From assembly GCA_025698865.1 (NCBI GenBank), contig JAILWQ010000003.1, positions 310,001 through 374,000 of the forward strand: 64,000 nt of DNA. The letters are read 5' to 3'. A program made the position numbers and the translations under genes. Below the pieces are notes generated by a model that had not been told where the DNA came from, made no database searches, and saw only the letters and a list, made by a program, of their open reading frames with translations. The stretch's first letter is position 1. The number at the start of each line of letters is the position of its first letter. Below are positions 54,484-63,484 of this stretch, in pieces. The stretch is from Erythrobacter sp. (GTDB taxonomy: Bacteria; Pseudomonadota; Alphaproteobacteria; Sphingomonadales; Sphingomonadaceae).

Positions 54484-55692
54484 ATGCGCAGAGCCGCCAT
54501 CGTCTCGCCCATCCGCACTCCCGTCGGCAAATTCCTCGGCGCCCTCTCGGGCGTCCCTGCCGGCGAGCTCGGTGCCGTCATCATCGGCGCGCTGATGGAG
54601 CGCAGCGAGATCGATCCCGAGCGCATCGACGACGTGGTGTTCTCCCAAGGATACGGCAATGGCGAGGCACCGGCGATCGGTCGCTGGTCTGCGCTCGCCG
54701 CCGGACTGCCGGTCAGCGTGCCGGGCTACCAGCTCGACAGGCGGTGCGGCTCCGGCCTTCAGGCGGTGGTGGACGCGGCGATGATGGTGCAGACCGGCGC
54801 GGCCGATGTCGTCCTTGCGGGCGGCGTCGAGAGCATGAGCCAGGTCGAGCATTACACGCTGCAGGGCCGCACCGGCAACAAGCTCGGTGCGATCGAACTG
54901 CATGACCGCCTCACCCGCGGCCGCCTGATGAGCCAGCCGATCGAACGCTTCGGCGTCATCACCGGCATGATCGAGACGGCCGAGAACGTGGCGAAGGACA
55001 ACGACATCACCCGCGAGGCGAGCGACGCCTACGCCGTGCGGAGCCACCGCAACGCCGCCGCGGCATGGGAGGAAGGCAAGTTCGATGCGGAGATCGTGCC
55101 GGTCGACGTGCCCCAGCGGCGCGGCGATCCCGTCCGCTTCGCGCAGGACGAAGGCTTCCGGTCCGACGCCTCGATGGAAACGCTCGGTGCGCTGAGGCCG
55201 CTGGAGGGCGGCGTCGTCACTGCCGGCAATGCCAGCCAGCAGAACGATGCGGCCGCCGCCTGCCTCGTGGTCGCGGAAGACAGACTGTCCGAACTAGGGC
55301 TGGAGCCGATGGCCTATCTCCACAGCTGGGCGGCGGCGGGCTGCGAGCCCTCGCGCATGGGCATCGGCCCTGTCCCGGCGACCAAGCGCGTGTTCGACCG
55401 CAGCGGCCTCGGCTGGGACGATATCGGCCTCGTCGAGCTGAACGAGGCGTTCGCGCCGCAGGTGCTCGGCGTGCTCAAGCAATGGGGCTGGAGCGAGGAC
55501 GACAGCCGGCTCGACATGCTCAACGTCAACGGTTCGGGCATCTCGCTCGGCCACCCGATCGGCGCGACGGGCATCCGCATCCTCGCCACCATGCTCCACG
55601 AGATGGAGCGCCGGCAGGTGCGCTACGGGCTCGAGACGATGTGCATCGGCGGCGGACAGGGCATGGCGGCGATCTTCGAACGCGCGGCGTGA
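54484..55692 (+). CDS. Acetyl-CoA acetyltransferase (thiolase)
   Basis: 402 residues. The acylated Cys is in DRRCGSGLQAVVDAAMM, the His in GISLGHPIGATGIRIL and the second Cys in METMCIGGGQGMAAIF (as read). All thiolase catalytic residues are present. It condenses or cleaves acyl-CoAs; direction here is not decidable. It overlaps the CaiB gene by 4 nt (GTGA), suggesting an acyl-CoA degradation pair. GAAAGG lies before the ATG. Confidence 0.93.
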   Translation: MRRAAIVSPIRTPVGKFLGALSGVPAGELGAVIIGALMERSEIDPERIDDVVFSQGYGNGEAPAIGRWSALAAGLPVSVPGYQLDRRCGSGLQAVVDAAMMVQTGAADVVLAGGVESMSQVEHYTLQGRTGNKLGAIELHDRLTRGRLMSQPIERFGVITGMIETAENVAKDNDITREASDAYAVRSHRNAAAAWEEGKFDAEIVPVDVPQRRGDPVRFAQDEGFRSDASMETLGALRPLEGGVVTAGNASQQNDAAAACLVVAEDRLSELGLEPMAYLHSWAAAGCEPSRMGIGPVPATKRVFDRSGLGWDDIGLVELNEAFAPQVLGVLKQWGWSEDDSRLDMLNVNGSGISLGHPIGATGIRILATMLHEMERRQVRYGLETMCIGGGQGMAAIFERAA

Positions 55693-56939
55693 GCGAGAGC
55701 GCGAACACCCCCCCGCTCGCGCTGGCGGGCGTCAAGGTCCTCGACCTGTCGCGCGTGCTGGCGGGGCCGTGGTCCACCCAGATCCTCGCCGACCTCGGCG
55801 CCGACGTACTCAAGATCGAGGCACCCGGCCGGGGCGACGACACCCGCGCCTGGGGCCCGCCCTTCCTCACCAAGGCCGATGGCGATGAGGAGCCGGAATC
55901 GAGCGCCTATTACCTCGCCGCCAATCGCAACAAGCGCTCGCTCGCGGTCGATCTGCGCACGGAGGAAGGTGCGGCGCTGATCCGCGACCTCGCCTGCGAG
56001 GCGGATATCCTCGTCGAGAATTTCAAGGTCGGCGGCCTTGCCAAATACGGGCTCGATTACGCCAGCCTGTCACAACTCAATCCGCGGCTCGTCTATTGCT
56101 CGATCACCGGTTTCGGCCAGACCGGCCCCTACGCCGATCGCGGCGGCTACGATTTCGTGGCGCAGGGCATGGGCGGCTTCATGTCGATCACCGGAGAGGC
56201 CGGGGGCCAGCCCCTGCGCGCCGGGGTTGCCATGGCGGACCTGTCGACCGGGATGTACGCCACCATATCCACGCTCGCCGCCCTGCGCCATGCGGAGCGG
56301 ACCGGCGAAGGCCAGCATATCGACGTGTCGCTGCTCGACACCCAGATCGCCACGCTTGCCAATCAGGCGATGAACTGGCTGGTCGGCGGCATCGTGCCCG
56401 GCCGCCTCGGCAACCGCCACCCCACCGTGGTCCCCTACAAGACCTTCGAGGTGGCGGACGGCATCATGGTGATCGCGGTCGGCAACGATGCGCAGTTCCG
56501 GCTGCTTTGCGAGGAACTCGGCGTCCCCGAACTCGCCGATGACCAACGCTTCGCGACCGCGCGCGCCCGGCAGGTCAATCGCGACGCGATCGAGGAAATC
56601 GTGCAGGACGCGGTGCGCGGCTTCGCGCGCGACGAACTGCTCGCGCGGCTGGTGGAGCGCGGCGTTCCGGCGGGGCCGGTCAACGATATCGACGAGGTCT
56701 TTGCCGATCTCTTCGTCGAGGCGCGCGGCACGGTCCACACCTTCGAGCGCGCCGATGGCACCCGCATCCCATCGGTCGCCTTCCCTCCGAAGCTGGGCGC
56801 GACCCCGGCCCGTTTCGAGCGCCCCCCGCCCCGCGTCGGCGAACACAGCCGCGACGCGCTGGCGGACTGGCTCGACCTGTCCGACGAGTGGCTGGACGCG
56901 CTGGAAAGCGCCGGAGCGATCGCGCAGCGGCGCCCCTGA
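55689..56939 (+). CDS. CaiB/BaiF family CoA-transferase
   Basis: 416 residues of the class III CoA-transferase family. VKVLDLSRVLAGPWSTQILADLGADVLK, LVENFKVGGLAKYGLDYASL, VYCSITGFGQTGPYADRGGYD (with catalytic-Asp region) and GVAMADLSTGMYATISTLAAL are typical blocks (each read in part). It exchanges CoA between carboxylic acids; substrate unknown. The GTG start overlaps the thiolase stop. It is convergent with proB, with a 24-nt gap. Confidence 0.92.
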   Translation: MSESANTPPLALAGVKVLDLSRVLAGPWSTQILADLGADVLKIEAPGRGDDTRAWGPPFLTKADGDEEPESSAYYLAANRNKRSLAVDLRTEEGAALIRDLACEADILVENFKVGGLAKYGLDYASLSQLNPRLVYCSITGFGQTGPYADRGGYDFVAQGMGGFMSITGEAGGQPLRAGVAMADLSTGMYATISTLAALRHAERTGEGQHIDVSLLDTQIATLANQAMNWLVGGIVPGRLGNRHPTVVPYKTFEVADGIMVIAVGNDAQFRLLCEELGVPELADDQRFATARARQVNRDAIEEIVQDAVRGFARDELLARLVERGVPAGPVNDIDEVFADLFVEARGTVHTFERADGTRIPSVAFPPKLGATPARFERPPPRVGEHSRDALADWLDLSDEWLDALESAGAIAQRRP

Positions 56940-56963
56940 GCGCTTTCCGGCTGTCCGAGCCCG

Positions 56964-58103
56964 TCAGACGGCGGTTTCGTACGGCTCCCAGGTCAGGTGA
57001 TGGTTCTCCAGCACCACCAGGTTCTTGGGCCGGACGATTTCCGCCTGCGTCTGGTAGCCCAGCAGCTGATCCGCCGGCAGGTCGGGATTGGCGATCATGG
57101 AGCGCGTTTCCTCCGAGGTGAAGTCGGACAGGCCGCGCGCACGCTCCACATTGTCCTCGTCGAAGATGTGCAGCACGTCACCCCGGGTGAAATCGCCGTC
57201 CATCCGCACCACGTCGGTCCGGTGGATCGGCTCGCCCTGCCCCAGCCGCGCGGCGGCCTCGGCGGTGATGACCAGACTGCCGGCCATCTGAAGGCGATTG
57301 GCCAGCCAGGCCTTCCACTGCGACCCCGGTTCGGACTGCGCGACCAGCCGCGTGCAGCGCCGCGATCCGTCGAGCACCGAGGTCAGCGGATGCTCCGCCT
57401 CGCCATGCGCGATATAGGTGGTGCAACCGGCATTCTGCGCCATGTTGGCCGCCTGGAGCTTGGTCAGCATTCCGCCGGTGCCGAGCGTGCTCTTGCCCGA
57501 AGCAGCAGCGATGTACTCGTTCACGTCGTGCACTTCCTCGACCAGCTTGGCGCCTTCCTCGGAAGGGTCGCGGTCGTAGAGGCCGTCGACCTGCGTCAGG
57601 ATGATGAACGCGTCCGCCTCGACCATCTGGGCGATCCGCGCCGCGAGCCGGTCGTTGTCGCCCACGCGGATTTCCTCCGTCGTGATCGTGTCGTTCTCGT
57701 TGACGATGGGCACGATCCGCGACTTCAGCAGCCGGTTCACGGTGTTGCGCGTGTTGAGATACCGGCGGTGATCCTCGAAATCGCCGAGCGTCAGCAGGAC
57801 CTGCGCGATCTCCAGCCCGAATTCGTGGCCGATCTGCTTGTAGGCGTTGAGGAGCTGCGGCATCCCGCAGGCGGCGGCCGCCTGCTTGTCGCTGAGGCCG
57901 GCGGTTTCCGGGCGCGCGCCGACAGTCCGAAGACCGAGCGCGACGGCGCCGGACGAGGCGATGATGACATCGTATCCATCGTCCCGCAGCCGGGCGATGT
58001 CGTCCATCAGGCGCTGCATGAAGCCGAAACGCGGGGTCAACCTGTCCGCATTGGCGAGGAGGCCCGAGCCGATCTTCACGACGAGTCGTTTCTGCGAAGC
58101 CAT
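56964..58103 (-). CDS. proB: Glutamate 5-kinase with PUA domain
   Basis: 379 residues. The amino acid kinase domain starts VVKIGSGLLAN, with VIIASSGAVALGLR, IVNENDTITTEEIRVGDND and GTGGMLTKLQAANMAQ. The C-terminal PUA domain (~280-370) is typical of bacterial ProB. It phosphorylates glutamate in proline synthesis. Divergent from proC and proA: the three proline genes share one locus. Confidence 0.97.
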   Translation of the reverse strand: MASQKRLVVKIGSGLLANADRLTPRFGFMQRLMDDIARLRDDGYDVIIASSGAVALGLRTVGARPETAGLSDKQAAAACGMPQLLNAYKQIGHEFGLEIAQVLLTLGDFEDHRRYLNTRNTVNRLLKSRIVPIVNENDTITTEEIRVGDNDRLAARIAQMVEADAFIILTQVDGLYDRDPSEEGAKLVEEVHDVNEYIAAASGKSTLGTGGMLTKLQAANMAQNAGCTTYIAHGEAEHPLTSVLDGSRRCTRLVAQSEPGSQWKAWLANRLQMAGSLVITAEAAARLGQGEPIHRTDVVRMDGDFTRGDVLHIFDEDNVERARGLSDFTSEETRSMIANPDLPADQLLGYQTQAEIVRPKNLVVLENHHLTWEPYETAV

Positions 58104-58154
58104 GATAATTCCTATTCTTCCCTTGAAAAAAAGCGGACCCGATCTAGGTATTTA

Positions 58155-58169
58155 TTGTGCAGTGCACAA
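58155..58169. promoter_or_regulatory. Palindrome TTGTGCAGTGCACAA between proB and proC
   Basis: A perfect 7-bp inverted repeat around one G in the 206-bp divergent region. TGC-rich palindromes of this type (TTGTGCnnnGCACAA-like) are bound by PhaR-type regulators in front of phasin genes in alphaproteobacteria. Here it would sit before proline biosynthesis genes, and no phasin gene is nearby. Confidence 0.5.
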
Positions 58170-58309
58170 CCGCGGTTCGGAAAAAAGTTCTCCGGCGAGA
58201 ATTTCGACGGATCACGCGGTCGCTGCAAGGCGAAAGTTTTGAATGGAAATCGACCAGCCAGAGAAGTCGTTGGCGTCATTTCTGATGATTACCTGAGGGG
58301 TACTATACA

Positions 58310-59086
58310 GTGAATATTATGATGATCGGCTGCGGAAAGATGGGCGGCGCTTTACTCAAAAGCTGGATCAAGAGCGGTGATGATTACACGATCGTCGATC
58401 CCGGACTGGAAAGCGCGCCCGGCGGTGCCAAGCTGGTGAAAAGCAAGGCGGATCTGGCCGACAGCCGCTTCGATGTCATCGTCGTCGCCATCAAGCCGCA
58501 AATGATCGACGACATCCTGCCCGACTATTCGGACATGCTCGCCGAAGACGGCTATCTGCTGTCCATCGCCGCCGGTTGCTCCATCGCGCGCCTGAAAAAG
58601 GCCTTCGACGATCAGCCGGTCGTGCGGGTCATGCCCAACCTCCCCGCGGCGATCGGTCAGGGCGTCAGCGGCATCTGCCCCGGTCCCGATGCGGGCGACA
58701 CCCATGTTACCCACGCCCGTGCGCTGATGGAACACGCAGGGTCCGTGGTCGTACTTGACGATGAGGACGCGCTGGACCGCTTCACCGCCATCGCGGGGTC
58801 GGGGCCCGGTTATGTCTTCGAACTCGCCCGAACCTATGTCGCGGCGGCCATGGAGCTGGGCTTCGAGGCGCCCGAAGCCCGCGAAATGGTGCTCGGCACG
58901 CTTGCCGGCACGGTCGCGATGGCCCGGCAAAGCGACGAACCGCTCGAGGAGCTGCGCAATTCGGTGACCAGCAAGAACGGAACGACCGCTGCGGGGCTCG
59001 ATGCGCTGAACGGCGGCGGCGATCTCGACCGGTTGCTCCAGGCGACAACCCGCGCCGCCTACGACCGTGCGGTGGAGATGCGCTGA
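58310..59086 (+). CDS. proC: Pyrroline-5-carboxylate reductase
   Basis: 258 residues. NAD(P)-binding [45 protein letters not shown] and the C-terminal [17 protein letters not shown] signature. It reduces P5C to proline. GTG 58310 follows GAGGGG at ~9 nt. It lies 47 nt before proA and divergent from proB. Confidence 0.95.
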   Translation: MNIMMIGCGKMGGALLKSWIKSGDDYTIVDPGLESAPGGAKLVKSKADLADSRFDVIVVAIKPQMIDDILPDYSDMLAEDGYLLSIAAGCSIARLKKAFDDQPVVRVMPNLPAAIGQGVSGICPGPDAGDTHVTHARALMEHAGSVVVLDDEDALDRFTAIAGSGPGYVFELARTYVAAAMELGFEAPEAREMVLGTLAGTVAMARQSDEPLEELRNSVTSKNGTTAAGLDALNGGGDLDRLLQATTRAAYDRAVEMR

Positions 59087-59133
59087 CAAGCCGCGGCCCC
59101 GCCCCGAACGAACACGAATTTACAGGACCTACC

Positions 59134-60396
59134 ATGACCGACCAGAAACTCGATCCGCAGATCCACATCATCCAGCTCGGCGAGCGCGCCCGCGCCGCCT
59201 CGCGCGCGCTTCTCGGCGCGAGCACCGAGCAGAAGAACACCGCGCTGCGCGAAGCGGCCAAAGCCCTGCGCGAAGCGACGTCGAAGCTGGTCGAGGCGAA
59301 CGGCCGCGATGTCGACAGCGTGCGGGGCAAGAAGCCCGATTCCTTCATCGATCGCCTCATGCTCGACGAGGACCGGATCGAGGGAATGGCAAGCGCGCTG
59401 GAACAGATCGCCGAACTGCCCGACCCGGTGGGCCGCAAGCTCGCCACCTTCGAGCGTCCGAACGGCCTCACCATCGAACGGGTGGCCGTCCCGATCGGCG
59501 TCATTGGCATGATCTACGAATCCCGCCCCAATGTCGGCGCCGATGCGAGCGCGCTCTGCCTCAAGTCCGGCAATGCCGTGATCCTGCGCGGCGGTTCGGA
59601 AAGCCGCCATTCGACGCGCGAGATCGTCGCCTGCATGCAGGCCGGCCTGCGCGCCGCCGATCTGCCCGGGGATGCCGTCCAGACCGTCCAGACCACCGAT
59701 CGCGAGGCGGTCGCGGCGCTGCTGCGCGCGGTCGACCATGTCGATCTGGTCATTCCGCGCGGCGGACGCGGCCTTGTCGAACTGGTGCGCGATCAGGCCA
59801 AGGTCCCCACCCTGCTCCACCTCGACGGCAACTGCCACAGCTACATCCATAAGGACGCCGATCTCGAGAAGTCGGTCGCCATCGTCCGCAACGCCAAGCT
59901 GCGCCGCACCGGCGTGTGCGGAGCGACGGAGAGCGTGGTTGTCGACAGCGCGCTGGCCGAACAGGCGATCCCGATGCTGCTCGATGCCATGCCCGACTGC
60001 GAGTTCCGCGGCGATGATCGCGCGGTCTCGGCCGACGCCCGTGTGAAATCCGCGAGCGACGAGGATTTCGACACCGAGTTCCTCGACGCCATCGCCTCGA
60101 TCAAGGTCGTCGACGGGCTCGACGAGGGGATCGCCTTCGTCGCCGAACATTCCTCGGGCCACACCGACGCGATCCTCACCGAGGACAAGGACGCCGCCCG
60201 CCGGTTCATGACCGCGATCGACAGCGCCGTGGTCATGCACAACGCCTCGACCCAGTTCTCCGACGGCGGCGAGTTCGGCATGGGCGCGGAAATCGGCATC
60301 GCCACCGGCAAGATGCACGCCCGCGGCCCCGTCGGCCTCGAACAGCTGACGAGCTTCAAATATCTCGTGATGGGCGACGGCCAGACGCGGCCGTGA
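59134..60396 (+). CDS. proA: Gamma-glutamyl phosphate reductase
   Basis: 420 residues of the aldehyde-dehydrogenase fold. [36 protein letters not shown], and the catalytic Cys in [13 protein letters not shown]. It reduces glutamyl-5-phosphate to the semialdehyde. In the same direction as proC with 47 nt between, so probably one transcript; proB is transcribed oppositely. Confidence 0.97.
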   Translation: MTDQKLDPQIHIIQLGERARAASRALLGASTEQKNTALREAAKALREATSKLVEANGRDVDSVRGKKPDSFIDRLMLDEDRIEGMASALEQIAELPDPVGRKLATFERPNGLTIERVAVPIGVIGMIYESRPNVGADASALCLKSGNAVILRGGSESRHSTREIVACMQAGLRAADLPGDAVQTVQTTDREAVAALLRAVDHVDLVIPRGGRGLVELVRDQAKVPTLLHLDGNCHSYIHKDADLEKSVAIVRNAKLRRTGVCGATESVVVDSALAEQAIPMLLDAMPDCEFRGDDRAVSADARVKSASDEDFDTEFLDAIASIKVVDGLDEGIAFVAEHSSGHTDAILTEDKDAARRFMTAIDSAVVMHNASTQFSDGGEFGMGAEIGIATGKMHARGPVGLEQLTSFKYLVMGDGQTRP

Positions 60397-60444
60397 GCGA
60401 CCTATAATCGCGGACATCCCCCACGACCGATACAGGTATACGAC

Positions 60445-61044
60445 ATGAAAATTCTGATCGCAGGCTCCACCGGCAAGACCGGCCTCCGCCTCACCCGACA
60501 ACTCGAGGAAGCGGGGCATCAGCCGATCGCCATGCACCGCTCCTCGTCCGACACGTCGAAACTGCCCGAGGGTGTCGCCAAACGCGAAGCCGATCTGACG
60601 CAGCTTCCGGACGATGTGTGCGAGGGCGCGGAGGTGGTGGTCTTCGCTGCCGGCTCCGGCGGCGATACGAGCGCGGAAATGACGGACAGGGTCGATCGCG
60701 ACGGCGCCAGGAAGCTGATCGATCTCGCTGCGAAGAGCGGTGTCGGCCACTTCGTGATGCTGAGCTCGGTCGGCGCGGATGATCCCGATCCCGAATCCGA
60801 TCTCGCCCATTATCTCCAGGCCAAGCACGAGGCGGACGAGCATCTCAAGGCGTCGGGGCTGTCATACACCATCGTACGCCCGGTCTCGCTGACCGACGAC
60901 GATGGCTCGCGCAACATGCGGCTCGGCGACGAAGTGAGCCCGCAAGGCAAGGCCGCACGCGGCGATGTCGCCGCCATCCTGGCGCGCGCGGCAACCGATG
61001 CGTCGCTCGCGGGCAAGGTCTTTCTGATGGAAAGTCTGTACTGA
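60445..61044 (+). CDS. NAD(P)-binding SDR-like protein (YwnB/NmrA-type)
   Basis: 199 residues. The Rossmann motif ILIAGSTGKTGLRLTRQL, then VVFAAGSGGDTSAEMTDRVD, GHFVMLSSVGADDPDPESD and YTIVRPVSLTDDDGSRNM. The substrate is unknown. No catalytic Tyr-x3-Lys of classical SDRs is seen, as usual in atypical SDRs. It stands 48 nt after proA and may share its transcript. Confidence 0.85.
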   Translation: MKILIAGSTGKTGLRLTRQLEEAGHQPIAMHRSSSDTSKLPEGVAKREADLTQLPDDVCEGAEVVVFAAGSGGDTSAEMTDRVDRDGARKLIDLAAKSGVGHFVMLSSVGADDPDPESDLAHYLQAKHEADEHLKASGLSYTIVRPVSLTDDDGSRNMRLGDEVSPQGKAARGDVAAILARAATDASLAGKVFLMESLY

Positions 61045-61332
61045 CCGCTTCGCATCCGAAGCTGGTAGCGGAGGAGGAGCATATAGCGAACATATAACGT
61101 TCTGACATTGCTCGTTTTTTCCGCCCAACTCTTGGAAAATACCCCCACCGATACCCCCAGAATCCCGAATTTGCGCCAAACCGTTACGAGGGTGCGATCG
61201 GCCGACTAATGTTCGAAAATTGGCAGTTCAACCGCCTCATTGAACGGCGGAAGTTGGGCCGCTAGCGGTCTGTCCGGTTTTGAACATGATTTGAGTTGAA
61301 GCGGACATCCATCCGTGCAGATTTAAGACCGA
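61045..61332. other. Gene-free stretch, possible integration relic
   Basis: 288 bp without a supportable gene. It contains a small hairpin GCTTCGCATCCGAAGC (61048-61063) and, near 61140-61165, paired TACCCCCA units in the context AATACCCCCACCGATACCCC. On the opposite strand this resembles sequence often seen just upstream of tRNA-associated integrase genes. A leftover of such an element is a guess. Confidence 0.35.
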
Positions 61333-62498
61333 TTACTTGTCTACCGGCGACTGATGCACTGCTGAAAGCTTCGCGAGATAACGCCCGCCGAAGCGCAAGA
61401 CCAGTCGGCGCAGGACGAAGAAAAACCCGTTCGATGGCACGAACATCTGCGATTTGAGCCACACGGTCTTGCGCTGTTTTTCAATGTAGGGGCGCAAGCC
61501 CCTTCCCAACTTTTCAGCGCGGCGGGCACATTGCCGTTCTGAGCGGCAAGGGCTTCACCCAGTTGCTGCCCGCCCATCAACCCGGCTGTCGCGCCCATGC
61601 CGGAAAACAGCGTGAGGCACCATGCGCTGTCCCCCACCAGCACCACGCGGCCCTTGTGCCAGCGGTCCATCTCCACCGTGTGGACCGAATCGAACAGATA
61701 GTCGGGCGCGTTGGACAGATCCTCCAGCGCTTCCTCCACGATGGAGTGGGGCTCCATATCGGCAAAGACATCGCGCAGCGTTTCCACCGCAGGCCGTTCG
61801 AACTGCGCATCTACATCCTTGGTGCGATAGGCAAAGAACGCCGTCGGCGTATGATCCTGCAGCGGGAAGACCCAGAGCGAGCGTTTATCCTGATTGAGGA
61901 TTACTCCGTCGCGCTGGCGGAATGTCTCCATCTGTTCTTCTAGCTGATAAGCGCAGATCACCGCATCCAGCGAATGCATGAACTTCTCTTGCGGGCCGAA
62001 CACCAGCTTGCGCACGGTGAAGCGCAGGCCATCGGCACCGATCACCAGGTCGAAGCGCTCGATCGTTGAACTGCCGTCTTTCGTATCCAGCGTCACATCG
62101 ACGCCGTCCGCGCGCTCAACAATGGCCACGGGGCTTGTGCCGAACCGGATTTCGACCTGCCCGTCGACGCCGTTCCACAACCCTTCTTCGATATCACCGC
62201 GCAGCAGCGTGGCAGGCCGGGTCGGCTGGTCGGCGAACCCGGCTACGCGCACACGTCTGCCGTCTTTCGTCATGTGCCAATTCGGCGAGGCTTCGGGCGT
62301 GCGGATATGGATGCCGGGCAGCACGCCCAGCCTTTCCGCCGCATGTTTGCCCGCATCCTGAAGGCCGATGAAATAGCCGCCTGTCCGCCGCTCAGGCGCG
62401 CGTTCGACGATGACGGGTTCCCACCCGGCCTTCTTAAGCGACATGGCGCTGGCCATTCCGGCGATGCCGAGGCCGACGATAAGAGCGCGTTGAGTCAT
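61333..62498 (-). pseudogene. FAD-dependent monooxygenase, frameshifted near its 3' end
   Basis: MTQRALIVGLGIAGMASAMS carries the FAD Rossmann motif; RFDLVIGADGLRFTVRKLVFG and VVLVGDSAWCLTLFSGMGA are the other FAD motifs of the PHBH/TetX-like group. After ~KSWEG the reading changes to a Cys/Arg/Ser-rich tail in the written frame, while the correct C-terminus (GLRPYIEKQRKTVWLKSQ, ending at TAA 61333-61335) lies in another frame. One extra G in the GGGG at 61499-61502 would repair it. As written, a 16% altered tail is made, ending at 61341. Divergent TetR gene probably controls it. Confidence 0.82.
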
Positions 62499-62560
62499 GA
62501 TTGCTGTATCCTTCCTGTCGGGGGTGAGGGGCGAAAGCCCCTGCGCCCGAACCGATATGA

Positions 62561-62608
62561 ACACTGTATAGATACCTCGCGCGCTTTTTGTCTAGACACT
62601 GTTTAGAT
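62561..62608. promoter_or_regulatory. Candidate TetR operators
   Basis: ACACTGTATAGAT (62561-62573) recurs as ACACTGTTTAGAT (62596-62608), overlapping the palindrome TGTCTAGACA (62589-62598), in the 129-bp region between the divergent monooxygenase and TetR genes. Such repeats match the expected place of a local repressor site controlling both promoters. Confidence 0.6.
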
Positions 62609-62627
62609 TGCGTGCCAGATTGCCCTC

Positions 62628-63242
62628 ATGACCAAGACGAAACGCGACAGCTATCATCATGGCGACCTGCGCAGCGCGCTGATTTCCGCCGCGGAAGAGA
62701 TCATCGCCGCAGAAGGCGTGGAAGGCTTCACGCTGCGCAAGGCAGCGCGCAAGGCGGGCGTATCCCCCGGCGCGCCAACGCATCATTTCGGCAGCATGGC
62801 GGGCTTGCTGACGCAGGTGGCGCGGCGCAGTTACGAGGCACTGGCCAAGCAACTGGCAGGCGCGGCAGAGGGGCTGGAAGGCAACGCGGCGCTGCGCGCG
62901 CTGACCGCCGTCTATGTTAGGTTCGCGCGCGACAACACGGGCCGTTTCCGCCTGATGGGCCGCACCGACTTGATCGAATTGGAGGACGATGACCTGCGGG
63001 CTGCGGTCTATCGGGCGATGCGCCCGCTCGCCGCCGCCGCTGCCGGAACACGCGGCCTCGGCGTGCCGACCCCCGAGTTCGAGCGACTGGATCCGCGCCT
63101 GATCGCCGCCATCGCCCCCGCGCACGGACTGGCGCATCTGGCCACCGAAGGACGGCTGGCCGCGACAATGCGGTCGGGAGAGGTGGACGCGCAGGCGCAA
63201 GACGCGTTGGTGGACGAGGTTTTGCGCGCGCTGTGGCCTTGA
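62628..63242 (+). CDS. TetR-family transcriptional regulator
   Basis: 204 residues. The N-terminal helix-turn-helix (HGDLRSALISAAEEIIAAEG, TLRKAARKAGVSPGAPTHHFGS) is followed by a helical ligand domain with the WHG-type TetR_C pattern (RFRLMGRTDLIELEDDDLRA). It is divergent from the monooxygenase gene. The promoter repeats at 62561-62608 are its probable operator. ATG 62628. Confidence 0.92.
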   Translation: MTKTKRDSYHHGDLRSALISAAEEIIAAEGVEGFTLRKAARKAGVSPGAPTHHFGSMAGLLTQVARRSYEALAKQLAGAAEGLEGNAALRALTAVYVRFARDNTGRFRLMGRTDLIELEDDDLRAAVYRAMRPLAAAAAGTRGLGVPTPEFERLDPRLIAAIAPAHGLAHLATEGRLAATMRSGEVDAQAQDALVDEVLRALWP

Positions 63243-63484
63243 AGCAAACCGCCCAAACCGATAGCCGCTACGCAATACTGATCACGCTGAACGCGAGCGA
63301 GCCATATGCTACGACTTCGGTTTCTTGCTGTGCCTCGATATCTGACGCTGGAGGCGCGCGCGTGTCCTACCCGCCTGCTCGGGCAAACAGGACAGCTCTC
63401 CAGCGCAGGAAGTTACCTGTACTACAATGGTGAGCACGTCTGCTGTTGAAAAACCGCCACTCGCGCGCCAAACATTCCCCCAAA

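Noticed and set aside
58243-58296. Short ORF MEIDQPEKSLASFLMIT before proC
   Set aside because: No good Shine-Dalgarno at proper spacing and no recognisable conservation; not listed as a gene.
63246-63484. Short open frames between TetR and the last gene
   Set aside because: No RBS or family content; treated as intergenic.
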